From: Sphingobium faniae
Lineage (GTDB): Bacteria; Pseudomonadota; Alphaproteobacteria; Sphingomonadales; Sphingomonadaceae
Assembly (NCBI GenBank): GCA_900100475.1
Contig: FMTU01000001.1
Location: forward strand, 310,001 to 374,000
DNA: 64,000 nucleotides
Reading direction: 5' to 3'
Part shown: piece by piece, positions 8,868-18,505 of the stretch
How positions within the stretch are numbered: the stretch's first letter is position 1
Layout of the letters: each line of letters opens with the position of its first letter
Program-made: the position numbers and the translations under genes
The notes under the pieces: model-generated
Database searches by the model: none
Seen by the model: the letters and a program-made list of their open reading frames with translations, nothing else
What the model was told of the DNA's origin: nothing

Positions 8868-9045
8868 TCAGCCCTCCGCCTCTCCACCCGCGATCCCGCA
8901 GCATTCGCCGGATACTTCTGACAATAATTAGAAATTGAACCATATAGGCCCTGCGGGGCGTCCGCAACTTCGTTCTTGCGCTGACGATGACGCCGCCTTT
9001 CAGGCAGACGGTCTCGCCAAATGACATGGATACAAGCTTTTTATC

Positions 9046-9411
9046 ATGAACATCCCGCGCGACACGATCGACCTCCACAAGCTGCGTCATGCGCTAACGG
9101 CAGCGCGGGCGGGCAGCTTCAGCGCTGCGGCGGAGCAGTTCAGCATATCACAGTCGGCTTTGACGCGCCGCGTTCCGATGCTGGAAGAGAATTATGGCAT
9201 CCGTATGTTTGATAGGGGCAAGTCAGGCGCCAGCCTGACGCTGGAAGGCGCTCGTTTCATCGCCACCGCCGAAGACACGCTGATCCGCGTGCAGTCCACG
9301 CATGACGAATTGGCCCGGATATCCGCTTATGCATTCGCTGGCGCGCAACTCGGATCATATCGCGATCGCCAGCGATATACTCGTTACCACAGGGGGCGTG
9401 GGCAGGCATGA
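9046..9411 (+). pseudogene. LysR-type regulator, truncated to the DNA-binding part
   Basis: The first about 75 residues are a normal LysR winged helix-turn-helix (S-F-S-A-A-A-E-Q-F-S-I-S-Q-S-A-L-T-R-R-V, then G-I-R-M-F-D-R-G) and linker helix. Translation then runs into unrelated sequence and stops at residue 121, whereas the family is about 300 residues. The effector-binding domain is gone; a TonB-receptor fragment follows within 100 bases. The remaining peptide might still bind DNA but cannot sense a ligand. It lies divergent from the SDR at 8052-8867. Confidence 0.85.
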
Positions 9412-9501
9412 AGACGTTATTCAACGTCTATTGTTTCCGATCACATCGACTGGGCGGTGATCTGGTCGACAAGCCGGCAATTGCCTCAACCCATGCGTCC
9501 C

Positions 9502-9726
9502 CTTTCCGCCTTTAGCCAACTCCGCTGGCAATTCATGGATATGTTCGAACTGGCTGGAGGCGCGCGCTATACCAAGGACAAGAAGGACGTCGTCACCGGC
9601 AATATCTATGTCCATTCCCTCTTCGTCAGCCTGCTGCGTCCGGAGGGCGATTTTCTCCAAGGCGATTTCCGCGACAGCAACTGGTCGTCGGAGGTCACGC
9701 TATCCTGGAAGCCCAGCAGCGATATC
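9502..9726 (+). pseudogene. TonB-dependent receptor fragment
   Basis: About 75 codons read as two to four barrel strands of a TonB receptor: A-F-S-Q-L-R-W, G-G-A-R-Y-T-K-D-K-K, then D-S-N-W-S-S-E-V-T-L-S-W-K-P. The same blocks occur inside the intact receptor at 10539-12956 (L-Y-G-Q-L-R-W, G-G-V-R-Y-T-H-E-K, D-N-N-W-S-P-E-A-T). The flanks show no plug, signal peptide or barrel end. It is opposite in strand to both intact receptors, so it is a leftover of a third receptor or of a recombination event. Confidence 0.8.
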
Positions 9727-9868
9727 CTCGGAAGAAAGCTCGGTAATAATATAAATATGCCGGTAGCGGAAAATCCTATTCCAACGGCTGAATTTACGAG
9801 AAAAGCAGCCGTCCCGAGGGATGAACCGTCAGCCGGTTGGTCTGGATTTTCCTCGCCGCGTCGATGGT

Positions 9869-10408
9869 TCAGAGTTCGCCGCGCCGGAACAGGGTGAAAA
9901 ACGCATAGGATGGATCGTCCGGCCCAGAGCGTCCGCGCGACAGATTAACCACATTTCCGTGATCCAATTCATTGACGGCGCCGGGGATCGACGTCGCCCA
10001 GTCCATGACCAGACGGCGGTGCAGGAATTTCCACACTCCGTTCCGACGCTCGATCTTATCATTATATCGTCCGCCCGCTAGCATGCGATAGGGTCCGTCC
10101 GGTCCCGTCATAAACTGGGTGTTGAGCAGGTAGACCTCGGCCTCGGCATAGTCGCCATCCAGCTTGATATAGATGTTCGTCACGCAATGCTGGATGGCTG
10201 ATGCGCCTTCCATCAGCGGCTTGAGCGATTCGATGAAACAGGAAACCGACGGTTCGGGATTGAAGCCGTGTTCGTCCTTGGCGTCGGGCCAGTACAGCGC
10301 CGGAAACCGATCATAATCCAGTCGGTCGACGGCCTGACAATAGGAATAGATAAGGTCGCGAATCCTGTCCTTTTGCACCAGAGCATCCAGTTCAGGCGTC
10401 ATCATCAT
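9869..10408 (-). CDS. SnoaL-like/NTF2-fold protein
   Basis: The protein has about 179 residues and the NTF2-like layout of the SnoaL_4 group: an N-terminal helix (L-V-Q-K-D-R-I-R-D-L-I-Y-S-Y-C-Q-A-V-D-R-L-D), a D/W-rich strand (L-Y-W-P-D-A) and the late R-R-N-G-V-W-K-F-L-H-R-R strand. Three ATG codons stand in a row; GGGAG sits best for the third, so the true start may be two codons later. It is a paralogue of the SnoaL-like proteins at 34203-34724 and 34721-35263. Members act as isomerases, hydratases or cyclases or as small subunits of oxygenases. It follows the TonB receptor on the same strand. Confidence 0.8.
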   Translation of the reverse strand: MMMTPELDALVQKDRIRDLIYSYCQAVDRLDYDRFPALYWPDAKDEHGFNPEPSVSCFIESLKPLMEGASAIQHCVTNIYIKLDGDYAEAEVYLLNTQFMTGPDGPYRMLAGGRYNDKIERRNGVWKFLHRRLVMDWATSIPGAVNELDHGNVVNLSRGRSGPDDPSYAFFTLFRRGEL

Positions 10409-10495
10409 ATCTCCCGGAAAAGCGGTGGTCATCTTCCGGACACCGTGGGGTCGAGCGCCCGGAAATATTACGATTGCTTCTGCGTTCTCTATATT

Positions 10496-10530
10496 AGGGG
10501 CCGCCTCGCCAGCATGACGCGACGGCCCCT
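10496..10530 (-). terminator. Hairpin downstream of the second TonB receptor
   Basis: AGGGGCCG (10496-10503) pairs perfectly with CGGCCCCT (10523-10530), just past the receptor stop at 10539. There is no T tract on the - strand, so termination is plausible but not certain. Confidence 0.5.
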
Positions 10531-10538
10531 CCCCCTTT

Positions 10539-12956
10539 TTAGAAGCGGTAGCTCGCTTGAAGCTTGATCTGGCGGGTACGGGGGGTGACGCCCCAAAAGT
10601 CATAACGACCACCGCCCGAAGCATTGTTCGAAATCAGCCGGTAATGCTCGTTTGTGAGATTCACGCCGATGAGGGCCAATTCCCAACCCAGGTCGGGCTG
10701 ATAAATGCGAACTCCGGCATTGAGCAGCCAGAATTTGTCCTGGACCGCCAGCGGATTTTGATCTTCCTGCGTGTTGTAGCTGGACGAAAAATTAGCGTCG
10801 CCGTTGAAGCCGACATTCAAATTATCCGTAACGGGCATGTCATAACTGAACCCCGCCGCCCACGTATATTTTGGCGCGCGCGTCAAACGCCTTCCGGACA
10901 GATCCTGAACGCCCGCGACGCAACCGGCAGGATCGAGAATGGCCTGATCGAAATAGCATTGGCCGGTCGGAAAAGCCTTATATCTTGCGCGGTTGACTGT
11001 CCCCGACATGCGGAACCGAAGGCCGTCCATCGGTGCCCATTCGCCCTGAAGTCCGATCCCCTTCACCCGTGCACTCGCCGCATTGGAGAGGAAGAAGGAC
11101 GAGGTTTTCTGGTTGAACGTGCTGACCTGAAGATTGGAGTAGAGGTAGGAATAGATGTTGGCTTCCAGACGGATCGTTCTGCCTGCCAGATATGTCTTCG
11201 CGCCCGCTTCGAAACCTTTCACCTTTTCGCTGTCGAACAGAAGGCAGGTCATCGTGCTGGCGGGATCATCGCATTCAGCCCGATCGGCCGTCAGGTTCTG
11301 CGTGAGGAAGCCGGGAGCAGAAATACCGCCGGATTTGAAACCCGTCTTGTACGCGACGAACAGCAGCGAGTCGCGATTGGGCTTGTAGGATATGGTGGCT
11401 TCAGGCGACCAGTTATTGTCCTTGAACCGGCCCTTGATGCTTGATCCGTCCGGAATGAAGCCGAAGCTGGCGGCATTCGGGTTGCCATATAGCTGGTTCA
11501 GGTTCGCGCTGCGCTTTTCATGCGTATATCGCACGCCGCCGGAGACTTCGATCTGTTCGATGGGCGTCCAGCGCAATTGGCCATAAAGCGACGCCGTTTT
11601 GCCGTTGATCTGAAGAAAATTGTGGTTGTTATCATAACGGCCTGTGACGGGATCGGGCGGGGTGGGGGCATAAATGCCGTTGTTCACGGATTCGCGCTTA
11701 AGATCCTCATAATAGGCACCGAGCGAGAAATTGAGCGGTCCGTCATAGCTGCTGGCCAGACGAAATTCCTGCGAAATATTCTCGCCATTTTCCTGCGTAT
11801 TAAAGTTAATAAGCGCAAGGGAAGTGTAATTGTAGCTGCTAAACTGCTTATGCTTGGTATTTGTATAGCCCGTGACGCTCGTCAGCGTCAGATCATCGGC
11901 CAGGTTATAATCCATCGTCAATGAACCAAGCAGCACCTTATCGCGGCCATAGGGTACGCCGCCATGCATGCCGGTACCCGTATTATCAGCAATTTCCCTG
12001 GGAATGACAGGCAGCGCGAAATTGTCGTCAAATTCGCAGGTCTGTTGCAAATCCGGTACGCCGAAGCCGGTCGGATGATTGTCCGGATTGAAACATAATG
12101 CCTGGGCGCTCGTGCCTACATTGTTGGCGCGTGCCCCTGAAAGCTTCAGCTTGGCGGTGAAGCGATCGCTGGGTTCGAAAATAACCGTGGCGCGACCAAT
12201 ATATTCCTCGCTGTTGTTATGGCCGTCCGGGGGGGCGGGAACGGCGAAATCCTTGCCGACCACGGCGGCGCTATAGAAGGGATTGGCGCCGGCGGCATAG
12301 CCCCGCGCCACATTCTTGAGCCAACCGCGCATATCGGACGCATGCACGGCGATTCGCGCCTTCAGCGTGTCGGAGATCGGGCCGCCAATGGCCGCTTCGA
12401 CATATTTCTCCCGCGCTTCGAATTCGTAGCCGGCCTTGACATAGCCTTCGAGCTTGTTGCCGGGATCGCGGCTGCGCAAGGTAATCACGCCCGCCGGGCT
12501 GTTCTTGCCGTAGAACAGCGCCTGGGGCCCCTTGAGCACTTCCACCTGATCGAGGTCAAAGAAGCCGACATTCACGACCTGTCCACGGGCGCCAAACACC
12601 CCATCCACATTGAGCGCCACGCTCTGTTCCAATGAGGAGTCGAGAGCCGGAGTGCCGATGCCGCGAATGGTCAGGATTGCGCCGGTTCCCGATTCCGCCC
12701 GGCCAATAGAGACCTGCGGCGCCTGGTTGGCGATCTGGCTGAGGTCGGTGGCGCCGGCGCGCTCAAGCGCCTCACCTCCGATCGAGGATACCGCCACCGG
12801 CACGTCCATCAACGTTTCCGCCTGCCGGCGCGCCGTGACGATGATCTCCTGCAACCCGCTGGAAGCCGACTGATCCGCCTGGGCCCAAGCGGTGGATGGA
12901 GTGATGGCAAGAACGCTACCCGAAAGAAGCAGCCATGCATTGACAGACATTTTCAT
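10539..12956 (-). CDS. TonB-dependent outer-membrane receptor
   Basis: The protein has 805 residues from the chosen start. A signal peptide ends near A-W-A-Q-A; the plug begins L-Q-E-I-I-V-T-A-R-R-Q and carries V-L-K-G-P-Q-A-L-F-Y-G-K-N-S-P-A-G-V, and the barrel ends in A-S-Y-R-F. GGGAGGG overlaps an upstream in-frame ATG, so the internal ATG after it is the likelier start. It is distinct from the receptor at 4399-6810 in the plug (Y-G-K-N-S-P-A-G versus F-G-R-N-T-T-G-G), suggesting a different ligand. It lies upstream of a SnoaL-like gene and next to a receptor fragment. Confidence 0.93.
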   Translation of the reverse strand: MKMSVNAWLLLSGSVLAITPSTAWAQADQSASSGLQEIIVTARRQAETLMDVPVAVSSIGGEALERAGATDLSQIANQAPQVSIGRAESGTGAILTIRGIGTPALDSSLEQSVALNVDGVFGARGQVVNVGFFDLDQVEVLKGPQALFYGKNSPAGVITLRSRDPGNKLEGYVKAGYEFEAREKYVEAAIGGPISDTLKARIAVHASDMRGWLKNVARGYAAGANPFYSAAVVGKDFAVPAPPDGHNNSEEYIGRATVIFEPSDRFTAKLKLSGARANNVGTSAQALCFNPDNHPTGFGVPDLQQTCEFDDNFALPVIPREIADNTGTGMHGGVPYGRDKVLLGSLTMDYNLADDLTLTSVTGYTNTKHKQFSSYNYTSLALINFNTQENGENISQEFRLASSYDGPLNFSLGAYYEDLKRESVNNGIYAPTPPDPVTGRYDNNHNFLQINGKTASLYGQLRWTPIEQIEVSGGVRYTHEKRSANLNQLYGNPNAASFGFIPDGSSIKGRFKDNNWSPEATISYKPNRDSLLFVAYKTGFKSGGISAPGFLTQNLTADRAECDDPASTMTCLLFDSEKVKGFEAGAKTYLAGRTIRLEANIYSYLYSNLQVSTFNQKTSSFFLSNAASARVKGIGLQGEWAPMDGLRFRMSGTVNRARYKAFPTGQCYFDQAILDPAGCVAGVQDLSGRRLTRAPKYTWAAGFSYDMPVTDNLNVGFNGDANFSSSYNTQEDQNPLAVQDKFWLLNAGVRIYQPDLGWELALIGVNLTNEHYRLISNNASGGGRYDFWGVTPRTRQIKLQASYRF

Positions 12957-13039
12957 AATCCCTCCCAAATATTAAAGTCATCGATTCATATTATTTTTAT
13001 TATGAGCGCCCGAAATCATTTGCGCCGCCAAATGGCGAG

Positions 13040-13919
13040 CTACCATTGATAGGGTAAATACTGGAAAGCCTCTCCCGAACGTCGAATCCGGCAGACGTGG
13101 GGCGGAGGAAAATGGGCCGGCAGCAGCAGGTGACCGCCATCGGCCGCTTCCTCCAATATCCTGAGCCGGGTTGCTCGCGCCTGTTCCGGCAATTCGCAAG
13201 CCATGGAATTTATGTGCGGATAGGCGATCTGCAACGGACTATGCATGCAATCGCCCGTGAAGAGGCCAGTCATGCCGCCGCTGGATGCGCGGATGATGGT
13301 GTTCGCGATGGTGTGCCCCTGCGCACCCTCGATCGTCAGTTGATCGTCGACGCCATGCCCTTCCTCGACGAAGGTGACAAGGCCGGCCTCCATGCAGGGA
13401 AGGACGCTGTCCTGAAAGACATTGGCCTGCCCATAGGCGTCCGCATTGTCGCCATGGGGGTCCCAATGTTCATATTCGCGGCGTGAGAAAAGATAGCGGG
13501 CATGGGGAAAGGTTGGCACCCAGCGACCGTCGATCAGCCGTGTATTCCAGCCGACATGGTCGGCGTGGAGATGAGTACACATCACGAAGTCGATATCTTG
13601 GCTGAAGTCCGCACGCCGCGAGTCGATCGAGCCAGTCCGTGTTCATCATGTCACCAACCGGCAGGCCCGGTCGCGACTTGTGATTACCATAACAGCCGTC
13701 GATGAGGATGTTGTGATGCCTGGTCCGTACGACCCAGCTATGCACACTCGTCACCAGATAATCGGTGCCGGGTTGCACGACCTCTGGAAAGAGCCAGTGC
13801 GCCTGGCGCTCCAACGCGTCGGGCGGAACATCGGTGAGGAAGAAGTCCGCAGGGATGCTGGGCCCGCAAAATTCCTCGACGCGCTGAACCTGAATATCGC
13901 CTATCGCCAATTTCGCCAT
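13040..13919 (-). pseudogene. Metallo-beta-lactamase-fold hydrolase, frameshifted
   Basis: AAGGGAGAAG precedes an ATG at 13919 that opens a metallo-beta-lactamase-fold protein (M-A-K-L-A-I-G-D-I-Q-V). The frame breaks near 13600, just before the metal site. The continuation in another frame gives D-I-D-F-V-M-C-T-H-L-H-A-D-H-V-G and runs to a normal end at 13040. Joined, the parts make a full-length protein of about 290 residues. A one-base gain or two-base loss explains it; a sequencing error cannot be excluded. It is the last gene of the P450-hyuB-hyuA-aldolase operon and would have been its hydrolase or lactonase. Confidence 0.85.
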
Positions 13920-13981
13920 GACCGGCTTCTCCCTTTGGCTGCGTTGTCGCCTCTCCGGCGGTGACGCGCTGCTTGCGTTCG

Positions 13982-14743
13982 TCAGATTTTGCGCATGTCC
14001 CCCACCATGCTGGTCAGCGTGGAATGCAGGATCATCAGTTCCATCGGCAGGCTGAGGGCATCGCCACCCTCGAAACCCATGCCGCTCGGCACGAGTACCG
14101 CCTTGCCCGCTGCATGACTGGCGTCGCGCACCCGCACCCATGCATCCTGAAGCTTGTCCAACTCCGTGTTCAGGTCGATCCCCATATCCGCGGACAGGTC
14201 GCCGGGACCGAAATGGATGATGTCCATCCCATCGACCGCGACAATTTCCTCGATATTCTCGACGCCCTTGACGGTCTCGATAATGGGAATGGCCAGAACC
14301 TCGCTGTTGCGCCGGGCCATCCGGTTCTTGAAATCGACGACTGTATACCGTCCGTCATGACAGGCCGGGCACATGCCCCGCTTGCCCGCCGGTGCGTAGC
14401 GGGTGGCGGCGACGATGCGCTCCGCTTCGGCCCCGCTCTCCACTTTCGGCACGACCACGCCCTTGACCCCTACATCCAGCATCGACTGGATCATATGGTT
14501 CGAGCTGTCGAGAATGCGCGCCAGCGGCACGATGCCCCGCGCCTCCGCCGCGCGCACATGGCCCAGCACGGTCAACCGATCCTGCGGGGCGTGTTCCGCG
14601 TCAATCATCGCGAAATCGAACCCGGCATCGGCTGCAATCTCGGTCGTGGCAGGGTCGATAGAGGCGATGAACAAGCCCAGCGGCCTGGCATTGCCGTTCC
14701 GTGCAATGCGCCTTAGCGCATTCTGTCCCGCTGTGCCGTCCAT
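13982..14743 (-). CDS. HpcH/HpaI family aldolase
   Basis: This 253-residue TIM-barrel protein carries the class II HpcH/HpaI signature: D-A-E-H-A-P near residue 48, K-V-E-S-G, I-I-E-T-V-K-G-V-E-N-I (metal-binding glutamate) and F-G-P-G-D-L-S (metal-binding aspartate). The family cleaves 4-hydroxy-2-oxoacids or 2-dehydro-3-deoxy sugar acids to pyruvate and an aldehyde, using a divalent metal. It lies 32 bases after the hydantoinase/oxoprolinase A gene in one operon, consistent with a late carbon-carbon cleavage step. The substrate is not apparent. Confidence 0.9.
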   Translation of the reverse strand: MDGTAGQNALRRIARNGNARPLGLFIASIDPATTEIAADAGFDFAMIDAEHAPQDRLTVLGHVRAAEARGIVPLARILDSSNHMIQSMLDVGVKGVVVPKVESGAEAERIVAATRYAPAGKRGMCPACHDGRYTVVDFKNRMARRNSEVLAIPIIETVKGVENIEEIVAVDGMDIIHFGPGDLSADMGIDLNTELDKLQDAWVRVRDASHAAGKAVLVPSGMGFEGGDALSLPMELMILHSTLTSMVGDMRKI

Positions 14744-14775
14744 ATGCTGTACCTTTCTTCTTTTTTGCCGGGCCG

Positions 14776-16824
14776 TCAGCGGACCTTGCTCACATCGATA
14801 AGGATGGCGTCGCCTTCCAGCACCTTGACGCGCGCACGGGGCGGCACGGATGTTGTGGAGCCGATTTCGTGGATGACGGCGGGGCCTTCAAACTCATCGC
14901 CGGCCTTGAGCGTCGAGCGCGCGATAACCGCAACGGTTACGCTTTCGCCACCACCCCAAAGCGCCTCATGTTCCGTGCGTTCGCCTTCCTCGATCCGGGC
15001 ATAGCTGATGTCCACAGGCGGCAGGACGCGCTCTGCCACCACCTTGAGTTCGACGGTTTCGAGCTTCGACATTTTATCGAGATGGCCGTAGCGGCGAACA
15101 TATTCTTCCTCGAAACTGGCGCGCAGTTGCGCCGCCAGATCGTCGGGAACATCGAGGCCCGAAGCAGGCGCCGCGATCCACAATGCGTGTTCCTGCCCGC
15201 GGAAGCGAATGGCAAGCGCATATTGGAAAAATATGCCGGCGGGATCTTCTGCTCCCTTGAACGTCAGTTCCGACGTCAGTTCCTTTGCGATCGTCCCCAG
15301 AATGTCCCGGACATAGGCCGGATCCAGTTCGTCGAGCCCACCGAGCACCACCTCTGTACGGTCAAGCCGCAGATTGGCGCCCAGCATCCCCAGGGCCGAA
15401 TAATGACCGGGAAAACGCGGGATCAGCACGCGGTCGATGCCGACTTCGGCCGCCACTTCGCAGGCATGGAGCGGCCCCGCCCCGCCGCTGGCGAGCAACG
15501 TGAAGCTGCGCGGGTCGTAACCGCGTTCAAGTGTCTGGCGACGCACGGTGGAGGCGACGCGCATATTGGCCAGGCGCAGGATGCCGAGCGCCAGCCGCTC
15601 CGGCGACATGCCCGCCTCTGCCGCCAATCCCTCGATCGCGCGGCGAGCGCCCTCGACGTCGAGCGTGAAATTGCCGGCGAAATGATCCTTGTCGATGCGG
15701 CCACAGTAAAGATTGGCATCGGTCAGGGTCGGGCGCGTCCCGCCAAGGCCGTAACAGACCGGCCCCGGCTTGGAGCCAGCCGAATGCGGACCGACCTGAA
15801 GACCGCCGGTCGCATCGATGCTGGCGATGGAACCGCCGCCCACGCTGATCTCGATAATATCGACGGTGCTGACCTGTAACGGGAAACCACGCTTCTCGCC
15901 GCCGATCCAGTACAGATCGGTGGTCGCATACTCGCCCCGTTCGACCAATGCCGACTTCGCCGTGGTGCCGCCTATGTCGAGCGTCACCAGATTATCTATG
16001 TCGAGCGTGCCCGCCAGGGTGCGGGCGCCGATGACACCGCCCACAGGGCCTGACTCGACGGCACGGACGGGAAATCGCTTGGCGGTGTCGACGGCCATGG
16101 CGCCGCCCGAGGAATCGAGCACCACAAATTCGCCCTTGAAACCGTCTTCAGCAATGCCGCCGATCAACTGCTGGAGATAGCGGTCGAAAACGGGCGCGAT
16201 ATAGGCGTTGGCGGTCCCTGTCGTGAACCGCTCATACTCGCGCCACTGGCGGCTGAGCGAGGCCGAAGCCGTAACGGGAACACCCAGCGCCTGAGCCAGA
16301 TAGGCCGCGACGTGCAGTTCGTTGGCAGGGTTGAGATAAGAGTTGAGGAAGCTCACCGCCACCGCCTCGGCACCGGCGGAGCGAAGCCGATCAGCTATCC
16401 GATCCAGTTCCCCATCGGTGGGCACGCACGTGACGGTGTCATCGCCATAGGTGCGCTCGGCAATTTCGAAGCGCATTTCGCGCGGCACCAGGGGGCCTTC
16501 GCGGCGAAACCGCAGCGTGAAGATTTCACTGCGATTACCCCGGCCTATATCCAGCAGATCGGCAAATCCCTCGGTCGTGACAAGAGCGACCTTTGCGCCC
16601 TTGCGCTCCAGCAGCGCGTTGATGACGAGCGTCGTGCCGTGCGCCAGGATGGTATCGGGTGCAGAAAGATCGACACCCGTGTCGCGCACCGCCTGAATGA
16701 CGCCTTCATGTTCCGCGCCATGCGTGGTCAGTCGCTTGCCGATATAAAGCCGGCCTTCGCTGTCGACAGCGGCCACATCCGTGAAGGTTCCGCCGATGTC
16801 AGCGCCAATGCGAGTCGTACCCAT
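14776..16824 (-). CDS. Hydantoinase/oxoprolinase family protein, subunit A
   Basis: This 682-residue protein starts with the ATPase-fold motif I-G-A-D-I-G-G-T-F-T-D and contains H-G-T-T-L-V-I-N and D-I-G-G-T-T-A-K-S, the actin-like nucleotide-binding signatures of N-methylhydantoinase A, 5-oxoprolinase and the acetone/acetophenone carboxylase subunits. With the B subunit 15 bases upstream it should form an ATP-dependent complex that opens a cyclic amide or related ring, or carboxylates a ketone. Length fits the HyuA group. Neighbouring P450 and aldolase genes suggest it acts after an oxygenation. The carboxylase or lactamase choice cannot be made from sequence. Confidence 0.92.
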   Translation of the reverse strand: MGTTRIGADIGGTFTDVAAVDSEGRLYIGKRLTTHGAEHEGVIQAVRDTGVDLSAPDTILAHGTTLVINALLERKGAKVALVTTEGFADLLDIGRGNRSEIFTLRFRREGPLVPREMRFEIAERTYGDDTVTCVPTDGELDRIADRLRSAGAEAVAVSFLNSYLNPANELHVAAYLAQALGVPVTASASLSRQWREYERFTTGTANAYIAPVFDRYLQQLIGGIAEDGFKGEFVVLDSSGGAMAVDTAKRFPVRAVESGPVGGVIGARTLAGTLDIDNLVTLDIGGTTAKSALVERGEYATTDLYWIGGEKRGFPLQVSTVDIIEISVGGGSIASIDATGGLQVGPHSAGSKPGPVCYGLGGTRPTLTDANLYCGRIDKDHFAGNFTLDVEGARRAIEGLAAEAGMSPERLALGILRLANMRVASTVRRQTLERGYDPRSFTLLASGGAGPLHACEVAAEVGIDRVLIPRFPGHYSALGMLGANLRLDRTEVVLGGLDELDPAYVRDILGTIAKELTSELTFKGAEDPAGIFFQYALAIRFRGQEHALWIAAPASGLDVPDDLAAQLRASFEEEYVRRYGHLDKMSKLETVELKVVAERVLPPVDISYARIEEGERTEHEALWGGGESVTVAVIARSTLKAGDEFEGPAVIHEIGSTTSVPPRARVKVLEGDAILIDVSKVR

Positions 16825-16839
16825 TATATCAAACCCTTT

Positions 16840-18480
16840 TTATTCGGCCGCTTCGCTAAACTGGTCGACGGGCGTTCCCCAGCCGCCGCCGCCAGCACAG
16901 ACTTGTCGGATGAGCGAACCGGCAACCAGCTTGGTCACGCCGCCATCCTCTCCGCGAGGCACCTGCCATTGATCGCTATTGGGCCGCTTGAAGGTGACCG
17001 CGCCCAGTTTGCCGGGCTTGCCGCCGGCAAGGCCGGGCGCCGGCGTCCTGGGTTCGGGATAGACATTGAGGTCGCACGGCGCGAGCACCTCGAACAGCTT
17101 GTCGGCCGCCGCACCGCCGCGATGCAGCCCCTCGCCGCCAGCTTCCCGATCCAGCGAGACGCGATGGTAGCGTACCGGGAAGCGGCCTTCCGCCATCTCG
17201 ATCGGCACGTCCTTCATATTGCCAAGCATCAGGCATTTGACCGGGCCGAAACCGCTGGAGTCCTTTTCCGCGCCGAGACCGCCAATCGACCCTTCCACAT
17301 GGCGCCAGACCGACGCGTCATCCCGTCGGCCATACAACATGACGCCGCCCACCAGCGCGAAATGCGACGCCGGGACGAGATCGGGATGGCTGTTACCGAT
17401 TGCGGCTATGAACATGTCGATCAGCAGCGGCATCGTCATGTTCCAGAAGCCCATGGGAGCATCGCCGGTCGCGCTGGCGATCGTACCGTCCGGGATAACC
17501 ACTTCGAGCGGGGCGAAAAAGCCGCCGTCGGTCGGCGCATCCCCGCCGATAAGATAGCGGAAGGCCAGCTTTACCGCCGCATTCGCGCCGCCCACCGTCC
17601 CTGCGTTGATCGGCAATTTGGTCTGGGGCGGCAGGCCCGAAAGGTCGCAGACCATCCGGTCGCCGTCGATCCTGATCTTCAGTTCGAAGTCCATCCTGAC
17701 TTCTTCGCCGCCAAATTCAAATTCCCAGCGGCGCGTATCGCTATAGTCGCCATCAGGCAGGGCCGCTATGGCGCGGCGGGCGAAGGCTTCACTGGCCGTC
17801 AATTGCACGTGGATCAGCGATCCAACCTGCTGCGCGTCCCAGCGCGGCACGACCCGTTCAGTCCAGCGGCGAATGCCCAGCGTACAGGCGGCAAGCTGCG
17901 CCATGAGATCGCCGGTCAGCGCCTCTTTCTGATAGGTGTTCGCCTGGAAGGTCGCCAGCACTTCCTGCTGCATTTTGCCAGCCCGCATCAGCCGGATACC
18001 CCGATAGCGAGTGCCTTCCTGGAAGATGCTGCGCGCGCCCATGGACTGTCCGCCCACAGTCAGGCCGCCCAGATCCGCCCAATGGGCGCGGATCGAGACA
18101 TAGCCGCTGATCTGGTCGCCATGGAACAGCGGAGCGCCCATAACGACGTTATTGATATGCTGGCCGCTTTCGAAATTGGTGACGAAAACGTCGCCCGGCT
18201 CCAGATTTTCGATGCCGATGACGGACACGGCGTCACGTACCGGCTCGCCCATGTCATAGACGAAAATCGGGATCGACGCTTCCGACTGCATGAATGGCTT
18301 GAAATCGGTGGAAATAAGGGAAACGCAATAATCCTGCGATTCCTGGATCAGCGGGCTGTAGGCCGTGCGCGTTATATTGACTTCCAGTTCCTCGGTGATC
18401 GAGGCGGCGGTATAGCGAAAAATTTCCCGCTCGAGTGGATCGACGAGCGCCGCATCCCATTGCTGATCGACCATGACCAA
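16840..18480 (-). CDS. Hydantoinase B/oxoprolinase family protein, subunit B
   Basis: This 546-residue protein has the HyuB hallmarks: S-I-T-E-E-L-E-V-N-I-T-R-T-A-Y-S near residue 30, then S-G-Q-H-I-N-N-V-V-M-G, L-P-I-N-A-G-T-V-G-G-A-N-A-A-V and a C-terminal G-G-G-G-W-G-T-P. It is the partner of the A subunit just downstream. It follows the P450 gene by 25 bases. In this family subunit B carries the metal-dependent ring-opening or carboxylation site while A supplies phosphorylation by ATP. Confidence 0.92.
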   Translation of the reverse strand: MVMVDQQWDAALVDPLEREIFRYTAASITEELEVNITRTAYSPLIQESQDYCVSLISTDFKPFMQSEASIPIFVYDMGEPVRDAVSVIGIENLEPGDVFVTNFESGQHINNVVMGAPLFHGDQISGYVSIRAHWADLGGLTVGGQSMGARSIFQEGTRYRGIRLMRAGKMQQEVLATFQANTYQKEALTGDLMAQLAACTLGIRRWTERVVPRWDAQQVGSLIHVQLTASEAFARRAIAALPDGDYSDTRRWEFEFGGEEVRMDFELKIRIDGDRMVCDLSGLPPQTKLPINAGTVGGANAAVKLAFRYLIGGDAPTDGGFFAPLEVVIPDGTIASATGDAPMGFWNMTMPLLIDMFIAAIGNSHPDLVPASHFALVGGVMLYGRRDDASVWRHVEGSIGGLGAEKDSSGFGPVKCLMLGNMKDVPIEMAEGRFPVRYHRVSLDREAGGEGLHRGGAAADKLFEVLAPCDLNVYPEPRTPAPGLAGGKPGKLGAVTFKRPNSDQWQVPRGEDGGVTKLVAGSLIRQVCAGGGGWGTPVDQFSEAAE

Positions 18481-18505
18481 TTCCTATTCCTTCGAAAATT
18501 CCGAT

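Noticed and set aside
9361..9471. Second-frame peptide following the LysR part (A-I-A-S-D-I-L-V-T-T-G-G-V-G)
   Set aside because: It could be a leftover of another gene, but I could not match it to a family with confidence.
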